DNA of 49,073 nt, taken from the NCBI GenBank assembly GCA_905480235.1, contig CAJQPP010000085.1, positions 1 through 49,073 of the forward strand. Direction: 5' to 3'. Origin of the DNA: an uncultured Pirellulaceae bacterium. Lineage in GTDB: Bacteria > Planctomycetota > Planctomycetia > Pirellulales > Pirellulaceae. A model generated the notes under the pieces. It worked only from the letters and a program-made list of their open reading frames with translations. It ran no database searches and was not told where the DNA came from. Positions 43,811-49,073 of this stretch are shown one piece after another. Each line of letters opens with the position of its first letter. Within the stretch, counting starts at the first letter, position 1. The position numbers were made by a program, and so were the translations under genes.

Positions 43811-43888
43811 GTCGCGGCGGGCCATATTTCCGTGTCCCACCGCAGTCGCAGAACCTAACTTGCCTGCCGCCATGGCAAGATTCAGGCA

Positions 43889-44539
43889 TCAATGCTGAAT
43901 GGTCAGATTGCGAAAGTCCGCGGTGTCATCAAAAGAACCGAGGCCAATCCAGCCTTGAGCAAAGGACTGATCCTTCGCCGTCATCACAGGTTTTTGCATG
44001 TCATCGAAGTAAACTTCAATGCTGCCTGATTCCAAATTCCTGATCAACCGAACGTGATGCCACTGATCATCCCAAGGCGTGCCTGCGGTGGTCGTCAGTG
44101 ATATCTTTTTGCGTGCCGCGTTATCGACGATAAAGATCTGGTTAGCGTGCGGGTCAGCTTTTTTTCCGAGATGCACGTAATAGAATTGAGTCGGACTCTG
44201 GAATCCAAAAAACAAACATGCATCGCGGTGGTTGTAATCTTTTTCCGTGCTGAGAATCTCCACATCCAATTGAAAATCCTTCAAAGGCATGTCTTTCAGC
44301 CAGGCAATGTGACGCGGACTACGCACCTCGGGTTGGTAGTGACTTTTCTTTTGAAAGAGGCTTAGCTTGGCATCCTTAATTTCCCAAGCTTGAGGATCTG
44401 TCATTTGCCACTGCTTGTCCCCATCGGTGAATTCCACTTTTGTGATTTCCATCTTGGGTTGCCGGGTTTCTTGTGCTGACAAGACACCCTCGGGGTAGAT
44501 TCCCAGCAGGAGAATCAGCGCAGGAATTGTTAATCTCAT
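43889..44539 (-). CDS. Exported LamG/DUF1080-like concanavalin-fold protein
   Basis: This 216-residue protein has a signal peptide MRLTIPALILLLGIYPEGVLSA followed by a single concanavalin-like jelly-roll domain: MTDPQAWEIKDAKLSLF, FQLDVEILSTEKDYNHRD, ACLFFGFQSPTQFYYVHLG, WDDQWHHVRLIRNLESGSIE and a closing GLGSFDDTADFRNLTIQ. The pattern resembles the DUF1080/3-keto-disaccharide hydrolase-type and LamG domains, which bind or act on sugars, but no catalytic residues can be named. The gene lies 8 bases after holB on the same strand and could be cotranscribed, though its function looks unrelated. Confidence 0.78.
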   Translation of the reverse strand: MRLTIPALILLLGIYPEGVLSAQETRQPKMEITKVEFTDGDKQWQMTDPQAWEIKDAKLSLFQKKSHYQPEVRSPRHIAWLKDMPLKDFQLDVEILSTEKDYNHRDACLFFGFQSPTQFYYVHLGKKADPHANQIFIVDNAARKKISLTTTAGTPWDDQWHHVRLIRNLESGSIEVYFDDMQKPVMTAKDQSFAQGWIGLGSFDDTADFRNLTIQH

Positions 44540-44547
44540 TCGAACTC

Positions 44548-45618
44548 CTAATAAGCCGTCGTTTCGCCGCGTACCATTCGCCCCAAATCACACAGCCACG
44601 CCTCGATCACCAGAGCCTGGTTGGCATTAGCGCGAACCTGACCTGCCGCCTCGCCGCAACGCTCAATACATTTGGCTGCGGTTTCCGCATCCCCCCCGGG
44701 CCAACGCTCAGCGGCGGTCGTAACACAGCGCGCCATGGTCTCGTCAGCTACCACAGGCTGCTCACAAAGCTGCATCATGACGTGTCGATAAAACCGACTG
44801 GCCAATTCTGCCACTAACCGTAAACGCAACCGTTTCGCGGCTGCATCTTTTCCAGCCGCATCCACATAGGCACCTATCGACTCAAAAAAATCGTCCGCCC
44901 CCGGATCCAACGTCGCTAGTTGCTCCAACCAATCGCGTCGGAAATCGAGCGTTTCGGGGTCTGCTAACTGCAACGCCAATTTCAGACTGCCGTCGCAAGC
45001 CATGGCCAGCTCTCGCGACGAATGGCCCTCGGGTACTAACGCTTTCTTTTCCAAAATCTCTTGAATTTGTTCGGGCAGCAAAGGTCGAAATCGCACAATT
45101 TGGCTGCGTGAGCGAATCGTCGGTAACTGCCGATGCTCACCACTGGATATCAAAAAGATAATCGCGAACGCCGGTGGTTCTTCTAGTGTTTTTAATAGAC
45201 AGTTCGCTCCTTCCTGATTCAGAAAATCGGCATCGTCGATAATGGCAATCCGCCGCCCACCTCGGAATGGTTTCATCGCGATATCATGGCAAAGCCCGGC
45301 GCGCATGCGTTTTTCCCGGGTACCGATAAAAAGTTCTATCGGGATCAAATTCTTTTCGGCCGGTTTTTCAACGATCAATAGATCCGGGTGGGTTAGGGCA
45401 TCCACCTGTTGGCAAGCCGAACATGTCTGACATGCGGCAAGTTCATTGGTAGGCGTTTGCTCGCACAGCATGCACTTGGCTAACCACATGGTTGTTAAAC
45501 GCTTACCAATGCCCTCAGGGCCGACCATCAACCAGGTGTTCGCCAGTCGATTGTTTCTTAAACTTTGCGCGAAACGGTCGATAACCTGTTCGTGGCCAAG
45601 AACGTCATTTTGATGCAT
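44548..45618 (-). CDS. holB: DNA polymerase III subunit delta'
   Basis: This 356-residue clamp-loader ATPase-like subunit has LGHEQVIDRFAQSLRNNRLA and TWLMVGPEGIGKR (P-loop), followed by a zinc-binding group of cysteines (C52, C63, C66, C69 in CEQTPTN-type spacing). Further signatures are RRIAIIDDADFLNQEGANCL, LLKTLEEPP and the SRC-like IRSRSQIVRF (here SRS). The start at 45618 (MHQNDVLGHE) is preferred over a TTG at 45639, which adds seven atypical residues. It follows tmk by 24 bases, a common bacterial pair in DNA replication. Confidence 0.92.
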   Translation of the reverse strand: MHQNDVLGHEQVIDRFAQSLRNNRLANTWLMVGPEGIGKRLTTMWLAKCMLCEQTPTNELAACQTCSACQQVDALTHPDLLIVEKPAEKNLIPIELFIGTREKRMRAGLCHDIAMKPFRGGRRIAIIDDADFLNQEGANCLLKTLEEPPAFAIIFLISSGEHRQLPTIRSRSQIVRFRPLLPEQIQEILEKKALVPEGHSSRELAMACDGSLKLALQLADPETLDFRRDWLEQLATLDPGADDFFESIGAYVDAAGKDAAAKRLRLRLVAELASRFYRHVMMQLCEQPVVADETMARCVTTAAERWPGGDAETAAKCIERCGEAAGQVRANANQALVIEAWLCDLGRMVRGETTAY

Positions 45619-45642
45619 GGTACGTCTAGCAAACAGCAACGA

Positions 45643-46245
45643 TTATTTGATTAAAGGCTCGATCGCCTTACGAACGTGTTGGTGAATCTCAGCTGCCTGG
45701 CCACTGGCGTCCACCACCTGCAGTGAATCATGATTCGCTGCCTCGGCTAAAAAACCACTGCGAACCGCAGCGAAAAACGTCTCCCCTCGCGATTCCATAC
45801 GGTCACGACCGGTTCCAAGACGTTGCATGGCAACCTCCAGCGGTGCATCGAAAACCAGTGTCAAATCAGGCAGGCACCCGCGTGTTGCCACGCTGCCAAT
45901 TTCCCAAATTTTCTGCGGTTCCAGGTTTCCGGCGTAGCCTTGGTAAACCACGGTAGAGAGCAGGAAGCGGTCGCAAAGCACACAGCGTCCCTGTGCTAAC
46001 GCTGGCAAAATCAGTTCGGCAACCATTTGCGCTCGAGCGGCCATAAACAGAAACATTTCCGATTCGATATCGATTTGCAGCTCGCTGCGATTCAATAAGA
46101 GTTCACGCAGCTTAAGTCCCAAGGGGGTGCTGCCAGGATCATGGCAGACCAAGACCTCATGTCCCATTTCCTCAATCCAAGCTTGGCATCGCTCCAATTG
46201 AGTGGACTTACCCGTGCCATCTACGCCTTCAAATGCAATAAACAT
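45643..46245 (-). CDS. tmk: Thymidylate kinase
   Basis: This 200-residue enzyme phosphorylates dTMP to dTDP. It has the P-loop FEGVDGTGKSTQ at residues 4-15, the segment DPGSTPLGLKLRELLL where most bacteria have REPGGT, FMAARAQMVAE, the DRF/Y motif CDRFLLSTVVYQGYAG and a LID-like region GTGRDRMESRGETFF. It is cotranscribed with holB downstream. It is divergent from a secreted protein gene 478 bases away. Confidence 0.95.
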   Translation of the reverse strand: MFIAFEGVDGTGKSTQLERCQAWIEEMGHEVLVCHDPGSTPLGLKLRELLLNRSELQIDIESEMFLFMAARAQMVAELILPALAQGRCVLCDRFLLSTVVYQGYAGNLEPQKIWEIGSVATRGCLPDLTLVFDAPLEVAMQRLGTGRDRMESRGETFFAAVRSGFLAEAANHDSLQVVDASGQAAEIHQHVRKAIEPLIK

Positions 46246-46723
46246 GGACTCATTCTAGCGGATCAAATGCCTCTGAGGAGCCGTAACCAGCCGGATTAAA
46301 AAGTCCACGTACCACGAGCCCAACTGTGAATTTCAATTTTCTTTCGAACCAACCAGTGAGAACGGACGTAACATTCTCGTACATCATTGCATTTGCAAGC
46401 AAACGGAGTTGCCGTTCCAGATTTCGTAATCGTTAAAACCATCCCCCGAGGCGATGGCTAAAGATGATTTCAGGAACGTGATTACTGGGAATACAAAGGG
46501 GAAACATTTCCGCCAATCTTTGTTAGCCGCATAACCGGCGGTTGGCAAGAATATGATTTGCGAATTTCGAGGAATTTTCCTTTCCGCGCTCCTTGTTCTG
46601 TCCTACCTTTCATCATCGCAGCCCGAGAGATCGGTTGATGCTGCGATCTCGGCCATGCAGGGCTGAGTCATTTTTACCCAATCCAATCAATCACGGACTG
46701 GTCTCCTCCCCCGGAGTCAACTA
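46246..46723. other. Intergenic leader between tmk and the Cys-rich secreted protein
   Basis: This 478-base gap between two divergent genes contains a possible 37-codon ORF at 46553-46666 and an imperfect hairpin around 46623-46652 (CCGAGAGATCG with CGATCTCGG). The last 20 bases carry GGAG before the ATG at 46724. I cannot identify the promoter. Confidence 0.5.
46553..46666 (+). CDS. Possible very small ORF with signal-like start (doubtful)
   Basis: Thirty-seven codons from ATG to TGA encode MICEFRGIFLSALLVLSYLS followed by a hydrophilic tail ending AISAMQG. The hydrophobic segment resembles a signal peptide or single membrane helix. The ribosome-binding site is weak, no homologue is recognised, and the 3' half coincides with a hairpin, so it may equally be a structured untranslated leader. 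Confidence 0.2.
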   Translation: MICEFRGIFLSALLVLSYLSSSQPERSVDAAISAMQG

Positions 46724-47830
46724 ATGTTTCGCGCTAAAAATCTATTTGTATTCACGCTACTTGTATCCACACAGTTAATCTGGGTCGCGACGGCCGATGC
46801 TGGTCCTTTGTTGGACTGGATTCGAGGCCGACGAGTAGCACGCCAAGCCACGCCGCCATTACCGGGCGCCGCAACCTGTGGGCAACAACCCAATGCGTGC
46901 GCAACAGGTAGTTGCACCACGACCTGCATGCAAACATGTCAGCGAGTCGTAGTTAATTATGTGCCATGCACGGCGTATCGGAGCAGCTGGGATCGCGTTC
47001 CCGTTACCACGTATCGCCAGACCACATCCACGGATCCATGCAGCGGCTGCACGGTTACATGCAACAAACCCTGCACCACGTATACCTACCGGATGAAACA
47101 GGTTCCTTACACGACCTACCGACCGGTGTACCGAACTGAGACTTACCAGGTCCCTGTGACTTACACGACACCTGCACCGGCCGCCGCTCCATCCTGTGGT
47201 CTGTTTTCCGGCTGCAACCTATTCAGATCATCTCGACCCACCTCAGTCCAATCGGTACCCGTGCAAACGGTCCCCATGGCTGCCCCAATGGCTGCCCCCA
47301 TGGCGATGGCGGCTCCGGCAGGTGGATGCAACAGCTGTGCCTCGCCTTCGCTTCCCATGATGCAACCGCAGGCTAACAGTATGAATACACCGACGTACTA
47401 TGAAGCGTCTCCGAATACGATTGCGACACCTCCGTCGTCCAATCTACCGGCGGACCAAATTCCCACGTTGGCCAATCCTCAAAACATGCAAAAGCCAATT
47501 ATCGAAGGAACTTCAAGTTCAACGACATGGCCCGCGCCTAATAACAATCCATCGCTGCAGTACAACGCCATCCCTGATCCGATCCCGTCGAATCGTTGGG
47601 ATACCGGGAACGGCAGCCCCTCGTTGGTAGATCCCTTTAACCAATCTGCCAGTGCACCCTCGGTGCAACGTTGGGATTACTCGCCCGTGAAACTAGCCAG
47701 TTACGAAGACCCACTGAAGGTTCCCGTCGCTCTGCAAGAACGCCCGAACGAGTACGTGGGAACCATCTCCGTGGTAACCGAACCCCGGGAAACCAGCCAA
47801 CGCCTGAACGAAGGCTGGCGAACAGACTAA
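46724..47830 (+). CDS. Cys/Pro/Tyr-rich secreted protein, probable cell-envelope component
   Basis: This 368-residue protein has a signal peptide (MFRAKNLFVFTLLVSTQLIW, cleavage near TADAG). Residues 45-120 are dense in cysteine (for example CATGSCTTTCMQTC and CSGCTVTCNKPC), then come tyrosine/valine repeats (VPYTTYRPVYRTETYQVPVT), a second Cys patch (CGLFSGCNLF), an M-A-P repeat (MAAPMAAPMAMAAP) and a hydrophilic tail. Planctomycete walls contain cysteine- and proline-rich proteins, and similar sequences with YTV/YRPVY patterns occur in that phylum, so a disulfide-linked wall protein is the best guess. The GGAG site and a terminator at 47861 frame a single-gene unit. Confidence 0.8.
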   Translation: MFRAKNLFVFTLLVSTQLIWVATADAGPLLDWIRGRRVARQATPPLPGAATCGQQPNACATGSCTTTCMQTCQRVVVNYVPCTAYRSSWDRVPVTTYRQTTSTDPCSGCTVTCNKPCTTYTYRMKQVPYTTYRPVYRTETYQVPVTYTTPAPAAAPSCGLFSGCNLFRSSRPTSVQSVPVQTVPMAAPMAAPMAMAAPAGGCNSCASPSLPMMQPQANSMNTPTYYEASPNTIATPPSSNLPADQIPTLANPQNMQKPIIEGTSSSTTWPAPNNNPSLQYNAIPDPIPSNRWDTGNGSPSLVDPFNQSASAPSVQRWDYSPVKLASYEDPLKVPVALQERPNEYVGTISVVTEPRETSQRLNEGWRTD

Positions 47831-47860
47831 GCAAAACCGCTTAAAATCCAAAATTCACGC

Positions 47861-47893
47861 AGCCATCCGTCCCTTGGGGACGGATGGCTTTTT
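47861..47893 (+). terminator. Rho-independent terminator after the Cys-rich protein gene
   Basis: AGCCATCCGTCCC (47861-47873) pairs with GGGACGGATGGCT (47877-47889), a 13-bp stem with a three-base loop, and five T end it. It is 30 bases after the stop codon. Confidence 0.92.
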
Positions 47894-48021
47894 GTTTTAT
47901 CTATCTAAACGCGGATTGGTGTGGCTAAACAAACGCGATAAACTTCTTGTTCATTGCCCCAATTCCAGCCAGAATCGAACCGTCGTCCCCTGCAAATCCC
48001 TGTCTTTGTAAACGCAACCCA

Positions 48022-49011
48022 ATGCCCGCCAATCTCACGCAGCAGTATCACAAAGCCGAACAAGCCTATCGACGGGCAACGACCCCTCAAGAAGAACTGG
48101 ATTGCCTGCAGCTCATGCTGAAAGAACTGCCTAAGCACAAAGGCACCGACAAGATGCAAGCCGATCTGAAGCAGAAGATCAGCCGCGTTAAACAAGAGGC
48201 CAGTAAACCTCAAAAGTCGATTGGTAAAAAAGGCTTTCGCCTACAGCGGCATGGCGCTGGCAGAGCGGTAATCGTGGGTGGACCGAATGCTGGTAAGAGC
48301 CAACTCTTGGCAGCCCTCACCAACGCGACGCCAGAAATCGCTGAGTATCCATTCTCAACCCGGGAGCCCCAACCTGGCATCATGCCATGGGAAGATGTGG
48401 TGGTGCAATTGGTCGATACGCCACCGATTACGGCCGATGTATTTGCACCCGAAATTCAAGCTTTGATCCGGGGCGCCGAACTCGTTTTATTTATGCTGAA
48501 CCTCGGCGACGACGAGGGTGGCCAAGAGATGCAGGAGGCCTTCCAACAAATTCAAAACACCCGTTCGCGGATGGGGCCCGAAACCTGCGTGGATGAAGAA
48601 GACATCGGATTGACCTACACGCAAACCATCCTGGTGATCAACAAAGTGGATCTTCCTGAATCCAGCGATCGGCTAGAGTTCTTTCGAGATTATCTCGATT
48701 TCGATTTCCCGATCTTGGAAATTTCTGCCCAAGAACCCCGCGGTTTGGAACCCTTGAGAAATGCGATTTATGAAGCCATGGATGTCGTTCGCGTTTACAC
48801 AAAGCTGCCCAATAAAAAGGAAGCCGACATGGCCTCGCCATTCACGTTGAAACGCGGCCAAACCGTGCTGGATTTGGCGGAGCGGATCCACAAAGATGTC
48901 GCCAAGAATTTCAAGTCCGCGCGGGTGTGGGGCAGCCAGGTGCACGATGGCTCGACGGTAAAAGGCGACTATGTGATATCAGATCGAGATATCGTGGAAC
49001 TCAGCAATTGA
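48022..49011 (+). CDS. DRG-like GTPase with C-terminal TGS domain
   Basis: The ATG at 48022 ([18 protein letters not shown]) gives 329 residues; a TTG at 47947 would add residues unlike the family. The N-terminal 70 residues are helical and basic ([20 protein letters not shown]). G1 is GGPNAGKS (86-93), the G3 position reads VDTPPI (D132-T-P-P135, so the usual Gly of DxxG is Pro), and G4 is INKVD (207-210). The TGS domain (residues 270-329) carries [20 protein letters not shown] and [10 protein letters not shown], close to archaeal and eukaryotic DRG proteins. It is probably ribosome- or RNA-associated, inferred from DRG. It is the last complete gene of the window. Confidence 0.85.
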   Translation: MPANLTQQYHKAEQAYRRATTPQEELDCLQLMLKELPKHKGTDKMQADLKQKISRVKQEASKPQKSIGKKGFRLQRHGAGRAVIVGGPNAGKSQLLAALTNATPEIAEYPFSTREPQPGIMPWEDVVVQLVDTPPITADVFAPEIQALIRGAELVLFMLNLGDDEGGQEMQEAFQQIQNTRSRMGPETCVDEEDIGLTYTQTILVINKVDLPESSDRLEFFRDYLDFDFPILEISAQEPRGLEPLRNAIYEAMDVVRVYTKLPNKKEADMASPFTLKRGQTVLDLAERIHKDVAKNFKSARVWGSQVHDGSTVKGDYVISDRDIVELSN

Positions 49012-49073
49012 GCTGCTAGGGTGGCGGTTTCCCCCTTTCCGAGTCATAAGCAGAACGCCCTTAAACACTTGAA

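Overview
The window looks like a chromosomal segment of a planctomycete, probably of Pirellulaceae type. The signs are a DUF1559 prepilin-like gene with a C-terminal H-X9-DG motif, a PEP-CTERM sorted CHRD protein, large secreted proteins with C-terminal modules that I recall from planctomycetes, a Cys/Pro-rich secreted protein, and ribosomal protein genes away from their usual operons. The taxon is inferred from gene content only. I saw no rRNA, tRNA, prophage, insertion sequence or CRISPR array. The region reads as mostly housekeeping chromosome with a block of secreted proteins in the middle.

Layout. 1-4.2 kb (+): the 3' end of a secreted repeat protein, a thioredoxin-type arsenate reductase, nadC, and an orphan SenB/TIGR04348-type glycosyltransferase. 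4.2-7.0 kb (-): a phosphate acetyltransferase and an AtuA-type protein split over two genes. 7.3-8.8 kb (+): an enoyl-CoA hydratase-like gene and an SDR dehydrogenase, divergent from atuA. 8.9-12.2 kb: pdxH (-), then fumC and a secreted TPR protein (+) whose stop codon lies inside a tandem palindromic repeat. 12.3-18.2 kb (-): lpd-map, a solitary rpsD framed by terminators, an App1-like phosphatase, and a DUF1559 gene with a small lipoprotein. 19-25.7 kb (+): a small conserved hypothetical gene, rpmI-rplT-pheS-pheT, then a lysZ-lysK pair. 26.5-33.8 kb: an M36-like metallopeptidase, a CHRD/PEP-CTERM protein on the other strand, and an LVIVD-propeller protein. The first and third end in the same module of about 440 residues. 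34-36.3 kb (-): a PlsC/acyl-AMP ligase fusion. 36.5-43.8 kb (+): a small membrane protein, a STAS/anti-sigma kinase partner-switch pair, glycerate kinase, ppdK, a TPR protein and rdgB. 43.9-46.2 kb (-): a LamG-like secreted protein, holB and tmk. 46.7-49.0 kb (+): a Cys-rich secreted protein and a DRG-like GTPase with a TGS domain.

The points most worth following are the paralogous C-terminal module on two unrelated secreted N-terminal domains, the orphan SenB-like selenosugar synthase candidate, the LysW-type kinase/hydrolase pair, the palindromic tandem repeat over a stop codon, and the DRG-like GTPase whose G3 motif lacks its glycine. None of these amounts to a proven new system. All calls come from reading translated sequence and remembered family signatures; no database search was run.
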